DNA of 64,000 nt from Gavia stellata (Eukaryota; Chordata; Aves; Gaviiformes; Gaviidae): NCBI RefSeq assembly GCF_030936135.1, contig NC_082634.1:12501-76500 (forward strand), given 5' to 3'. Within the stretch, counting starts at the first letter, position 1. Every line of letters starts with the position of its first letter. The notes under the pieces were generated by a model. That model saw nothing but the letters and a program-made list of their open reading frames with translations. It was not told where the DNA came from and ran no database searches. Shown piece after piece: positions 37,430 through 56,736 of the stretch. The position numbers were made by a program, and so were the translations under genes.

Positions 37430-38110
37430 CCGCCCCCCCCCGGGCGCAGTGAGCGCCGCAGGGCGAGAGGCGCATGCGCGTTGGGAGGCTGTGCGTCCCC
37501 CGCCTCTCTCCCACCCCTTCGCGCAGGCGCGCTGTCCCTGCGCCGCATGCGCAGTCGGAGGCGGCCGCGCAGCGCCTGCGCAGTGCGGCCCCGGGGAGGT
37601 GAGTGGGGTCCTTCCCTCTCCGTCCCCCCCTCGACACCCCCCCCCAACCTCCTCCCCGTCCGTCTCCGCTTCCTGCGTGCGTGGGCCCGGAGCGGGCGGG
37701 GTTTCCGGGAGCGCGGGCGCCGTCGGAGCTGATAAGGCGGAACGGGGGGGGGGGGAGCCCCACCGCTACCGGGATGAGCAACGGCAGCCGGCTGGGCCTG
37801 CGGCGTCCATGACAGGTGAGGAGTCGGCCCTGCTTCCCCCCACCCCCTGCGCCGCGCTATGGGCTCGCCCGCCCCCCGCTGGGCGCCGCGCGGAACGCAC
37901 CACGCGCGCCGCTCTGCCAGGGGTGCGCAGCGCCGTCCCCCCTCGCGCCGCCGAATGGACCCGCCCGTCTCCTGAGGGGCGCCGCGGGGACCGCACCACC
38001 AGCGGAGGGTGGGAGCGGCCCCCATGGCCTCGCGATGCGCCCGTCCGCCGTCGGGCGGGGGGGATGCTCTGGGGAGCGAACCACCCGCCGCCGGGGGGGA
38101 GTGCAGTGAG
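37430..38110 (+). promoter_or_regulatory. AKT2 CpG island and noncoding first exons
   Basis: Very CpG-dense. Four NRF1-like elements lie close together: GGCGCATGCGCG near 37471, CGCAGGCGCGC near 37521, GCATGCGCAG near 37546 and GCCTGCGCAG near 37575. A probable 5' UTR exon ends at 37600 (GGGGAG then GTGAGT). A second possible first exon ends at about 37815, where CATGACAG meets a GTGAGG donor. Confidence 0.7.
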
Positions 38111-41040
38111 GGGCTGAGCTGGGCTGAGGGGGGCTTACGGGGGGGGGGGCGGGGCTCTGTCCTAGGGGTGACTTGATTGGGGGAGTCTGTGCAGGCTGGG
38201 GGGCCTGGAATGGGGGGCCATGGCAGGCTTGGGAGGCCTGTCCCAGGGGCCTGAGATGAGGGTGATGGGCAGGCTTGGGGGGGGCGTATCCAGGGGGTTG
38301 ACATAAGGGGCCTGTCCTAGGGCCTGGCAGGCTTGGGGAGGGGTGTCCCAAGGGGCTGAGGTGGGGGGGTCAGGCCGGCTTGGGGGGGGGGCTATCCTAG
38401 GGTTCTGATGTGGGGGGCCTTGGCAGGCTTGGAGAGTCCTATACTGGGGCCCTGGCAGGCTTTGGGGGGGCTCCTTTTAGGCCTCTGGTGTTTGGGGATT
38501 GTCTCTTGTCGGGGGGGTGTAGGGGGATGGGCTCTGCCATGGGAGAACAGGATTTGGGGGCTCTCTGCAGACTGGGGCATCTCTGTTGGGTGGGGGGGCT
38601 GTGCTGGGACACCCCCCTCAGTCCGTCCCCCCCCAGGGAGGAGCAGCAGCACTGGGGGACCCATCCCCTTCCCTAGCCACCCCCTGAGCAGGCCTGGCCA
38701 AGGGCTCTGCCCCTTCGTAAGTGAGTATCAACCGAAACTCCCTGCCAGCCTGCAGAGTGGGGAGGGCACGTGGCACCCCCCACACCCCTCTGGAGGAGGG
38801 GGCTTGGGCTGCACCATCCCTGTGGCTTTCGGTACCAACACCTTTCAAACCTCCGAAAGCTCACTGCTTGTCCCCGGGACAGGATGCGCGGTGCTGCCCT
38901 TCAAGATGCAAATCTTTTACAGCGCTGCTTCGCAGCTCATTTAAAGTCTCTTGAACGCGCATGAAATGGGGCTTTTTTGGTGTTTTTTTTAATCGCTGCT
39001 TTTTGGTGCATGCTTGGAAACCTCTCACAGCGTCTGTGGGGCTGTCAGGATGCCTCATTGGCGGATACAATCCCCGTCCGTCATCGGAAACAACCGTAAC
39101 GATCAGGGCTCGAAGAATCTGTCAATGACTGCTGCTCCTTCCCACTCTTCATTAACCATCAGGATCATACTAAAAATCCTCTGGTACCTGCAAGGACAAG
39201 GAAGGGACCATGATGGGGTTTGATGCTTCAAGCTGCCAGTGATTCCTGAATCACAATTCTCCCGCTGTTGTAATTATCCTTAAACACACCGAAAAAGCAA
39301 CAATTTGGGGTGGTGGTTTTTTTTTTTAGACCAACACCTTTTTTTTTTTTTTCCATATTGCTGTTGAAGGACAACTCGGTATTGGCTCGGAGAAGTCCGC
39401 AGGCTCCAGGTTCAAGAGCCTCGCTGTCCTGCGCTTTGCACAAAAATATAATCAAAGGTCAGGTACAACCAATTGAAGGCTTTTAATTGCAGCCGGGATA
39501 ATTAGCGCAGCGTAGAAACAAGCCCTGAATGCGAACAAGCGATGCCCGGACCTCACCGAAAACATCTTTGTTCCGCTGCTGGGTTCGAAGGCTTCTCGCA
39601 TCCTGAATGTCTTTTACCTGCCTGCGATGCTGTGGATGTGCCGGACCCTCTCTGCTGTGCCAAAACTCGTTTGCGGGATGAGACAATCCCAAAATCCTGC
39701 ATCCTCCATACCTGTCGAATCGCTCATTTAGGGACTGTTTTTCCTAATTTGGGGGATTTTTTTTATTAAAGCCTCTTGTGATCTCGTTTGCATCCGTGGT
39801 CCAGATCCTTCGTGGGACATCTGCAGTGGGCTCAGCCTCTCCGGCCCAGCTCCAAAATTAATTAGAGCCCTTTTCTGCAGCAAGCTTTTTATTTCCTTTT
39901 TAATTAATGTCGACGAGCTCTTTGCCGGAGCCCGTCCAGGAGCGGATCTGTCTGGAGACCGACCCTTCAGCAGCTGGAGAAATGTTAGCTCTCTGCACTG
40001 CCAGGTCCTGCCTGTATTTGTTCTGCCCAAATTGCCTGCCTGCCCTGCGCCCTTGCCCACTGCTGGGCAAGCAGAGGAGCCTCAGGGGGAAGTGGAGTCC
40101 CCAAAATCCTCCTCGCCATCTGGGATCACAGGAGCATCCCGGGATGCTTGAGGGGGTGGGCTTCCCATCGGGAAGGCACGGGCAGATTTATGGGAGCGAG
40201 GAAGAGAAATTATTTTCCTCCCACCCGCTGTGTTTCCCTTCGGAAACCCCCTCGTCCCCACAGTGGAGGAAGTTTTAAAGGTGAGATCGGAGGTTTTAAA
40301 ACTAAGCTGGAGGTCTGGGAATTAGGCAGGTGCTGGGATTGATCCCGAGGGATTAGAGGGGAGCGGGAGCTCCATTGGGATAACACCATGTCCAGGGAAT
40401 TTGTCTTGGGCTGCTCCAGCTCTTGCCTTGCTTCAGATGCAGCTGGAAAACCCCAAACTCTTGCGCCTGGCCATAAGTTTATGGGGTTGGGTTTTATTTT
40501 AACCTGATTAAAGCCAGGGGATGGGGGGGCAGCAAGCCCAAGGTGACTTTGGGGAAAGTCCAAGGACAATCCCCTCTGGCCACTGCCGAGATGTGGCACG
40601 TCCCCTTGTCCCGCCGCCTCCAATCGCCTGGCGCAGCAGGATTTTGGAGCCCAGGGAGTTAAACTTGTCAGGTGACTCCGATTAATTTTTTTCTAGCTGT
40701 TTGTTTTGCAAGGGACTGTGCCCCCCCCCACCCCCCCCCCACCAAAGCTTGTCCAATTCTCCAGAGGCTTTTTAATCCCTCGTCGCGTGGCGGCCAGGTA
40801 AAGGGACAATGCCAACAAACCTGCTCCATCCCGGCATCTCCAGGTTTGCAAGGCTGCCATGCTGATTTTTAATTTGGGGGCGGGGGGCGGGGGGGGCGCG
40901 TTGGGAAACTGGTGCAGCGGAGGACTTTTTAATCGTCGCATGGGGGTGGCTTCATGCTGAAACCAGCTGCCTCCCCTCGAGGGAGGGGAAAGAAAAGCAT
41001 TGGGAGCTTTGCCGGCTTCCTTTGAGCATCTCTTCCCCCG
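38110..41040 (+). other. AKT2 intron 1
   Basis: About 3 kb without a recognisable gene. From 38160 to about 38500 there is a ~60-bp G-rich minisatellite (GGCAGGCTTGGGGGG phrases). The rest is unique sequence with T-runs. I see no microRNA hairpin that I can name. Confidence 0.55.
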
Positions 41041-41144
41041 CAGGTCGTCTCTGCTCCCGCTGCTCCTCCCACAGCCGCCACCGCCGGCGTTAGCCGCTTC
41101 CCCGGCCCTGCAGCAGAGAGGGGGTTAGAGCCCACGGCACCACC

Positions 41145-46713
<5,569 letters not shown>

Positions 46714-48090
46714 CTGGCAGCAGCGGCATTTGGCCTCCAAGGAGGAAGAGGGTTTGGGGGTTCACTCACAGCGGGGGAGATTTCTCTTCTGTGCCCAGCA
46801 GAAGTGGGGGATGGGATGCTGTGGCTCACCAGCGTTGCACTGCGGCGCCTTTCAGAAGCCATACCCCTACGAAGTGCTCTCGCTCTGCGGCTCCCACTGG
46901 CACCAAGCCGTGCCTCCTGCCCCTAGCCTAGGACTGCTTTGATTTTAATTATTATTATTTTTATTTTTTAAACTCCTAGAAGTGCTCACAGCTTTTTAAA
47001 GCAACCCCCACTTCCCCACAACCATGGCCTTGACCCCTCCGGGAGCTCAGCCAGCCCTCTGCCCGATAAAACCCACTGCTCCCAGGTGGGGAGAAACTGT
47101 TTTGACAGCAGAAGAGAGGTGGAACCCCCCCGCCCCATGTGGCTGGGATCCAATGCCAGCTGCCCCAAGGAACGTGGGGGACAACAGGGCAGGACTCCCC
47201 CTGAGACCGTGGGGGCCATGTCTCACACCCTTAAATCTTCCCAGCTCTGCTTTGAACTGAACCTGCAGTGACTGAAAACCAACCGTACCCTGGAATCAGT
47301 GCCTCAGCAGAGGGGAGTGCCTTGACCCTGCGGCCGGCTGACGCAGCCCTAAGGAAAACGTGATCCTAAAAGCAATAGTTTGGCTTCTCCGGTGCCTTAA
47401 GGCCAGGAGCCGTGGTGATGCTGGGCTCAGTGATGCTGGCCACGTCCTCCAGCATCCTCAGCGGATGATGGCGTCACCAGAACAACAGCCTCCGGTCCCA
47501 GCGTGGTGTTGCAGAGGGACAGGGCTTTTGCCGCCACACAGCCGGCTTGGCAGCCCCAGCTGCCAGCGTTGTGCCTGAGTTTCTTCCGTTGTATGCCATT
47601 GCCGACGATGGTTCCACACCAGACAGACGCTCCCTGGATGTCTTTCCATAGAGGCCACTGTCACTGGGGATGTTGGCTCCAGACCCTGCCAGCATGGCAT
47701 GACACTGCTGGGACCTGGCATTTGGGGAGCATTGCCTTCAGTGGGACACCCACACTGACACGCTGGGCCAGTGACAAGCTGGACTTGCTGCCCAGCCTCT
47801 CCTGGCGCAGCCAACACCAGGGCCACAGTTTGGCGGTAGGAATTTGGTGCCTGGTGCCACTTCCCTGCAGCGAAGAACTGAGAAAAGTCGATTTTTTTTT
47901 TTTTCTTACTTCATTCCTAGTTGCCCAAATTCAGTTGAATTAACTTAAAAATACCGGAGCAGTGCAGGGGGCTGAGACCCCTCGACAAGGCAGTGGTGGC
48001 CTAGCATCCCCAGCTCGACGGCAGTGGCTGGCCAGCAGCTGTCACCTGCCCTCATATTTGTACGGTACAAGCAATAAAATGGGGTTGGTT
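46714..48090 (+). other. AKT2 3' UTR with poly(A) signal at 48073-48078
   Basis: About 1.36 kb after the stop codon with no coding frame of note. AATAAA at 48073 is followed by a GGTTGGTTTTGGGG and T-rich downstream element, including a run of about 20 T near 48121-48142. Confidence 0.75.
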
Positions 48091-48397
48091 TTGGGGTTTT
48101 TTTTGTTTGGTTGGTTGTGGTTTTTTTTTTTTTTTTTTTTTTGGAGGAATGGGGATCTTGGGCTCCTTCAGGGTGAGGGAAGAGGAGGCTGAGGGGCCTG
48201 GCTGCCCCTCAGCAGGACGCAGGCACTACTCTGGCTGATTCTCCCATGGCCTGAATAGTGTGCCCTGGGCTCCCTAATTGCCCTAGTGCTCACTGGGATC
48301 TGTATTATGTGTTCCCATATGTCCTCATGCATCCCTGTCCCCAGGGGTGGCCCCACAGCAGTTGACAGCACAGGACACAGCATCGGTCACCAAGCAC

Positions 48398-48403
48398 TTT
48401 ACT
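48398..48403 (-). terminator. possible QPCTL poly(A) signal AGTAAA
   Basis: AGTAAA on the minus strand lies about 60 bp beyond the QPCTL stop. The AKT2 and QPCTL genes are tail to tail with about 300 bp between their 3' ends. Confidence 0.45.
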
Positions 48404-48463
48404 GGTGGCTCCCAGGGCTGCCCAGAGTCCCCGGGGGCCTCAGGCCGGGGGTGACAGCGGGGC

Positions 48464-51338
<2,875 letters not shown>

Positions 51339-51339
51339 G

Positions 51340-51600
51340 GCGCGGGGGCGTGGCCTCCGCGGGAGAGGGCGTGGCCCCCCTGGGGCGGGACCATGGCGGG
51401 TAGCAGCTGGACGGGGGCGCCGCTGATAGGGCGCGGGGCGGTGCTTGCGCTAGGCCACGCCCCCTCCCCTAGACGCGGGCTCCGGGCGAGAGCAGACGCA
51501 TGCGCAGTGGAACAAGGCACAGGTTGGCGCACGCGTAGGCGCCTGTACGGATGCGCGTATGCGCGGACAACCCCGGGGGGGGGGGGGGGGGGGTTGTGCA
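51340..51600 (-). promoter_or_regulatory. QPCTL CpG-rich promoter
   Basis: Directly upstream of the QPCTL ATG the sequence is CpG-dense. It has NRF1-like GCATGCGCAG near 51498 and GCGCGTATGCGCG near 51553, then a G run of about 19 bases (51576-51594) on the plus strand. Confidence 0.55.
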
Positions 51601-52130
51601 GCGGCCATCACCCCGGCGGGATGTCACCCCAGACGTGGTGATGTCACCACAGATACCACCTGGGGTGGGGGCATCACTCCCAGCGGGATGGCATCTTGGA
51701 CCAGAACATGGCCCCAGAGACGTTACCCTGGATGGGAACGTCACCGCGAACGTGGACGGTACCGGGAGGTCACCCCGGCGGGGGACGCCACTCCTGAGAG
51801 GACATCACCCTCCGTGGGGACGTCACCACGGACAGGGCATCACCCCAGAGGGGGCCACCACCCTCCACGGGACTGATGTCACCTTCCACGGGGCCATCAG
51901 CTCGGATGGGGCCATCACCTTCCATTGGGCCATGACCCTCCATGGGGCCACCACCCTCCACGGGGCCATCAGCCCAGTTGGGGCCATCAGCCCAGTTGGG
52001 GTCATCGCCACGGGGCCTTCACCCTCCATCGCGCCATCACCCCAGACGGAGATGTCACCTTCCACAGAGCCATCACCCTCCACGGGCCCTCCACCCCCGA
52101 CAGGGCCATCAGCCTCCAGGCTGCCACCCC
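51600..52130. repeat. ~25-30-bp minisatellite between QPCTL and FBXO46
   Basis: Repeats of CATCACCCTCCACGGGGC and CATCAGCCCAGTTGGGGC-like units fill most of the space between the QPCTL promoter and the FBXO46 3' end. Confidence 0.88.
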
Positions 52131-52308
52131 CCATCCTCTCCGCCCCCTCCACTTCGTTCCTTTTTCTTTTTTTCCTTCAAGTTTTGGGGTTTGATGATTT
52201 TTTTTTTTCCACCTTCTCCTCTGCCCTTTTCCAACAACCGCCGCAGACAACCTCCCCCTTCCATGTCCCCAAAATCTGCCACCACTGTCCCCGCCGGCGC
52301 TTGTCCCT

Positions 52309-54153
52309 TCACCTGCCGTCATCGCGCCGGGTGGCCGGGTGTACCCAGTTGTTATCGTGCAAGCCCACCCGGCAACCGGGTGCCTCCTTATCGGGTCTCC
52401 GGCAGCACATCCAGTAGGATCGGCCATAAGGCAGGTCATGGTGGTAGGGCTTGGGATGCCACCGGCACAGGGACACGTCCCCCTTCTCATAATGCTTCTT
52501 GCACTGCTTGCAGGGGTCGTCGCGGTAGAGGGGGTCACGGTTCCAGCGGGAATCAGTGGCCTGCACCCCGAAGGTCTCAATGATGGACTTGAAGTAGTGG
52601 CAGGAGCACTTGAGGGCGGCCAGCGCTTGGGTGGGCAGGTAGCTGAAGATCTTCACCATGACGTGCTCTGGCAGCAGGAGCATGTACTGCCGGGGCTCCA
52701 GCAGCCGCTGGATCTTGAAGCGGATCTCCAAAAAGTCGTGGGAGACGTGACGGTACAAACGGCAAAGCGAGGGGTCGGGGACAGCTGATGGCTCCTCGCC
52801 AGCCTCCGTGTCCTCCGCCACCGGCGTCTCCTCAGGGACGGGCAGGAGGAAGAGCTGCCCTGGCGGTGGGTCCTCCTGTGCTGCTGCCGGCAGCCGCACC
52901 GTCTCCTCCTTCATCTTCTTGGCGCTGTCCTTGCCGAAGAAGACACACTGGTCCACCACCCCCGTCACCACCACGTCCACATGGAATCCAGAGGCGCAAT
53001 CCCGCGCCGACACCGATGACGCCTCGACGGTTCCTTCACCCGTCTCCGGCTTGACAGCAGTCGCTGACCCCTCACCACACCCCATGTCCACGTCAGGGCC
53101 GTCCCCGTCCCCCTTGGGACCAGCGGTGGCCAGGAGGAACTCCACATTGTTGGGCAGTGCGTCACGGGACGGGCTGATCAGCTGGTAGAGGTCACAGGTG
53201 ATCTTGTCCTTGGTGCGACCACCGGCATTACTGCCACCGCTCGCCGTCCCACAGCTCATAAAGACACAATTGGGACGCCCGACAGCACCCTGCTCAGCCG
53301 TGGCTCCAGCACAGGGCTCGCGGCCGCTGGAGATGCGGAAGGCGATGCGCACCTCACCGGGACCCGGTGCCGATGATGCCGCTGCTGCAGCAGCACATTC
53401 AGCGCCTGAGCGGCACAACCCATTGGGTCGGGTGCCGCCGTGCTCCCGCTGCCGTGACTCGAAGTGGGCAACGGCTTCGGCCACCCGGCTGCAATCAGAG
53501 CCACTCGGCGCTTTGGTTTCACTGCCAGCCGCCTCCACGAAGACAAGGGGGGCGGTGGGAGCGCCGCAGGGCCGTGGAAAGCTCTGCAACGCCAGCGCTG
53601 TCCTCTGCTCCACCAACGCCACCATCTCCGCCACCGACAGCAAGTCGGGGGCTTCACCTGCAGCGGCAGACAGTTCACTGGGGCGCGGGCAAGCTGGGTC
53701 CCTGCCGCCAGTAGCCCATGCTGGGCTTGGCTTGCTCTTAGTGGGGTCGTGGCATCGTCGGCGTCGCTTTGCTTTGGAGCTGTCACTGCCCCAGTTGCCC
53801 TTTACCTTCATGGTGCTGGCACGGCCACCAGTGCTGCCACCACCGATGCCACCGCCGCACTGGTGTGCCACAAAGAAAGCCACCTTCTCCTTGGTGTTGC
53901 CCGGTTTGATGACATACCACGTGTCCAGCAGCACCCGACCTTCCTCTGCCGATGCCGGCGGAGCTGGGGTGGCATCGGCAGCAGCCGGCGGCGTGTTTTC
54001 GGAGGGAGCCCGTGCTCCAGCAGGCTCTTCGGTGGGACGGCAGGAGAAGGGTTTCTTGGTGGAGCCAGGACCAGGGCATGGTTTGTTCTGGGAGTAGGTG
54101 CCGAAGGGCCGTGGGCACCAGAGCTGCAGCTGGGGGAAGGCGTTGGGCTCCAT
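52309..54153 (-). CDS. FBXO46: F-box only protein 46 (FBXO46)
   Basis: Substrate receptor of an SCF ubiquitin ligase. One coding exon of 615 codons including stop gives 614 aa (human 603). The start is ATG at 54153 (MEPNAFPQLQLWCPRPFGTY); the frame is open further upstream, but that part lies before a splice acceptor (CCCCGTAG) and does not resemble the family. The N-terminal block LDTWYVIKPGNTKEKVAFFV, the KRRRRC basic motif, LLSVAEMVALVEQR, DKITCDLYQLISPSRDALP and GFHVDVVVTGVVDQC are conserved. The F-box is near residues 491-530 (LLPEHVMVKIFSYLPTQ), followed by a Cys/His-rich tail (DDPCKQCKKHYEKGDVSLCRW, then YGRSYWMCCRRPDK). Between blocks are bird-specific Ala/Gly-rich insertions. In human, FBXO46 and QPCTL point opposite ways; here they are on the same strand. 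Confidence 0.96.
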   Translation of the reverse strand: MEPNAFPQLQLWCPRPFGTYSQNKPCPGPGSTKKPFSCRPTEEPAGARAPSENTPPAAADATPAPPASAEEGRVLLDTWYVIKPGNTKEKVAFFVAHQCGGGIGGGSTGGRASTMKVKGNWGSDSSKAKRRRRCHDPTKSKPSPAWATGGRDPACPRPSELSAAAGEAPDLLSVAEMVALVEQRTALALQSFPRPCGAPTAPLVFVEAAGSETKAPSGSDCSRVAEAVAHFESRQREHGGTRPNGLCRSGAECAAAAAASSAPGPGEVRIAFRISSGREPCAGATAEQGAVGRPNCVFMSCGTASGGSNAGGRTKDKITCDLYQLISPSRDALPNNVEFLLATAGPKGDGDGPDVDMGCGEGSATAVKPETGEGTVEASSVSARDCASGFHVDVVVTGVVDQCVFFGKDSAKKMKEETVRLPAAAQEDPPPGQLFLLPVPEETPVAEDTEAGEEPSAVPDPSLCRLYRHVSHDFLEIRFKIQRLLEPRQYMLLLPEHVMVKIFSYLPTQALAALKCSCHYFKSIIETFGVQATDSRWNRDPLYRDDPCKQCKKHYEKGDVSLCRWHPKPYHHDLPYGRSYWMCCRRPDKEAPGCRVGLHDNNWVHPATRRDDGR

Positions 54154-54239
54154 CAGGGCAGCATGGCACTGCCGACGTTGCCGACACCGCGGGCTGCCGG
54201 CGCCCGTGCCCAGGACTACCGGGGGAGAGAAAGGAGTGT

Positions 54240-54460
54240 TAATGGGGATGATGAGGGTGGGGTGGTGACAGTGGAGACAGCATGGGGCTGGCAAGGCCAG
54301 TATGGGGCTGGTGGGGACAGTATGGGGTTGGCAGGGACACTATGGGGCTCTGGGGACACTATGGGGCTGGCGGGGCAAGCACGGGGCTGGGGGGGTTAAC
54401 GGGGCCATTACTGGGCCATTCCCAGCACCGTTACTGGGCTGTACTGGGGTCACTGGGGCG
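54240..54460. repeat. short minisatellite 5' of FBXO46 coding exon
   Basis: About eight copies of GGCTGG(C/T)GGGGACA(C/G)TATGGGG-type units of 20-25 bp lie in the FBXO46 5' intron. Confidence 0.8.
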
Positions 54461-54793
54461 GTGGCCGGGCTGTGCCCCACCCGGCTCCTCCCCCCTTGCA
54501 CAGTCACCCCCACGCCCCGCCCCATTTGCACACTCAGAAGCCCCGCCCCCTCGCGCACCCGGCCCAGAAGGTCCCGCCCTCAAGCCCCGAGACCACACCC
54601 CCCTCAGAAACGCCCCGCCCCCTCACCGGCACCACTGGCTCCCGCCCGTCGCGGCCCGCAGGGGGCCGGGCCCGGCCCTTAAAGCGGCCGCAGCGCCCGC
54701 GGAAGTCGTGCCCGCCACTCCCGCGCGGCCCCGCCCTTTTAAGGACCGGCGGCGGCAGCCGTTTGTTGACGGGCCCTGCGCGCGAGGCGGCGG

Positions 54794-54832
54794 CCAATCA
54801 GAAAGCCGCGCTTGGGCCATGCCCATATATGG
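54794..54832. promoter_or_regulatory. CCAAT box plus perfect CArG box
   Basis: CCAAT at 54794-54798 and CCATATATGG at 54823-54832. The latter is an exact match to the serum response factor site CC(A/T)6GG and is palindromic. It lies in the 5' region of FBXO46, within the presumed first intron or an internal promoter. Confidence 0.6.
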
Positions 54833-55059
54833 ATGGTGGCAGTGCGGTGGACGGCAGGCGTGGCCGACGGAAGGCGTGGCAGGCGAGGGGGCGTGGCCGG
54901 CTGTCCCCGCCCTCCCCTGGTCCGCGGGGACGGGAGGGGCGCGGGGACGGTCCCGCGTGGCCCCGGGGCGGGGGGGGTCCCGCCCGACCCATATCTCCCG
55001 GGGTGGGGGTGGGGGGGCGCAGAGCCGATGACCCTCGAGGGCCACGCGAGGCCGGGCCT

Positions 55060-55370
55060 GTCCCCGCCCCAGGTGTGACACGGGGACACGCCCGCCCCCA
55101 CGCGCGACATTGGGACACGCGTGTCCCCACGCGCGACACAGGGACGTGCCCTCGGTCTCGCGCAAGGCGAAGACAGCCCCGTCCCCGGGTGCAAAGCGAG
55201 GGCACGCTCGTCCCCGGTGTCCCACGAGCGCGGACCCGTCCCCCCCCGATGTGTCACGGATGGGACACGCCTGCCCCCCGGTGTGCCGCGGGCACGGCCC
55301 CAGCGCCCCACGGTGTGTCACGAGCGGGAGATGCCGGCCCCCGGTGTGACACGGGGACACCTCCGTACCC
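55060..55370. repeat. ~36-bp CpG-rich minisatellite
   Basis: About eight copies of GTGTGACACGGGGACACGCCC-like units, each with several CpGs, lie between two parts of the FBXO46 5' region. Unusual here because most minisatellites in the window are CpG-poor. Confidence 0.85.
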
Positions 55371-55539
55371 TGCCTTCCGCCGGGCCCCGGCCCAGCGGCC
55401 CCGCGGGCGTTACCGAACACCGGCCCCGGGGCTCCGCCACCGCCCCGCAGGGCCCCGCCACGCCCCGGGGCGCTACCCGCCCACGCCCCCCCCCCCCACC
55501 ACCCGTGGCCCGGGCCCCGCCCGGTGCCGCCGCCCCTCC

Positions 55540-55800
55540 CCCGCTCACCGGGCAGGTGCCGGGCGCGGCCGCTCCGCCTCTCCGCGCCGCTTCCGGGGTG
55601 CCCCGCGCATGCGCTATCACGCCGTTCTCCGCGCATGCGCCACGAGGTCGACGCTGGGAGTTGTAGTCCGCCTGGGGCGGTGCGAAGCCTCCGCACATGC
55701 GCCGCGTGGGGGGAGCTGGGAGAGAGTCCGCCACCTTGCTGCTCCGTAACTCTGCGCATGCGCAACGGCTGTGCCGGGAGGTGTAGTCCACGCGTGGAAG
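55540..55800 (-). promoter_or_regulatory. CpG promoter with NRF1 and ZNF143-type sites
   Basis: NRF1-like GCGCATGCGC occurs near 55606, 55629 and 55752, with a weaker ACATGCGCCGC near 55695. Two ZNF143-type boxes occur on the minus strand, ACTACAACTCCCAGC (about 55650-55664) and ACTACACCTCCCGGC (about 55774-55788). A minus-strand exon ending at 55549 with a GTGAGCGG donor is a probable FBXO46 5' UTR exon. Confidence 0.6.
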
Positions 55801-56079
55801 GGCTCTGGCGGTGACGGGGATCTCCCCGCCCTACCCCGGTTTCCCAGCGGCACCATCCCAGGTCACCCACTGACACCCGCAGTGACCCCCGTGCCAGTCC
55901 CCAGTGACACCCTCCCCAGTAACACCCAGCCCTGGCCACTTGTGACAGCCCAGTAGCCCCCAGTGCCCCCCAGTGACACCCCCAAGAGCCCCCCATTGCC
56001 CCCCAGGTGATTTCACAGAAGCCACTCGTGGGTGTCAGATGTTTTTTAGGGTACAAAGCTGGGGACACCCGGGTCCCCA

Positions 56080-56720
56080 CAGCCCAGACACCCCTGCCAT
56101 GCCCCTCCCCACCCTGCAGCCCACGCTGCCAAGGACCCCCCCAAGACCCCCTAACCCCACCAGCACCCCAAGGCATTGGAGACCCCCCCCAGCACCCCAA
56201 GGTGTCAGGTGGCACCCCAAGCCCCCCGACTCCCCTAGCAGCCCAAGGCATTGCCCCCCCCCCCGACCCTCCACCCCAGCACCCCAAGCCATTGGGAACC
56301 CCCCCCCAGCACCCCAAGGTGTCAGTTTGCACCCCAAGCCCCCCGATTCCCCCAGCAGCCCAAGGCATTGCCCCCCCCCCCCCCCAGGTGTCAAGGTTCT
56401 GGACCTCCCCCTTGAACCCAAAAGTGTTGGGGACTCCCAGACCCTCCACCCCCAGCACCCCAAGCCATTGGGACCCCCCCCCCCCAGCACCCCAAGGTGT
56501 CGGGGTCCTGGACAACCCCCCCCCCGCACCCAAAGGTTTTGGGGACCCCCAGACCCTCCACCCCCAGCACCCCAAGCCATTGGGGACCACCCCAGCACCC
56601 CAAAGTGTCAGGTGACCCCCCCAAGCCCCCCCCGACTCCCCCCGGCACCAAAAGGTGACAGGGACCACCCCCCTGGCATCCAGAAACTTTTGGGACGCCC
56701 CCCCAGAACCCCAAGGTGCT
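56080..56720. repeat. ~100-bp C-rich tandem repeat 3' of GIPR
   Basis: Five to six units with CACCCCAAGCCATTGGG, CACCCCAAGGTGTC and runs of 7-14 C. It lies just beyond the GIPR stop codon and gives spurious long frames on both strands. Confidence 0.88.
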
Positions 56721-56736
56721 GTGTGTGTGTCCCCCC

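Noticed and set aside
53198-54399. Antisense frames of about 300 codons over FBXO46
   Set aside because: They overlap the conserved FBXO46 exon and match nothing; a composition effect.
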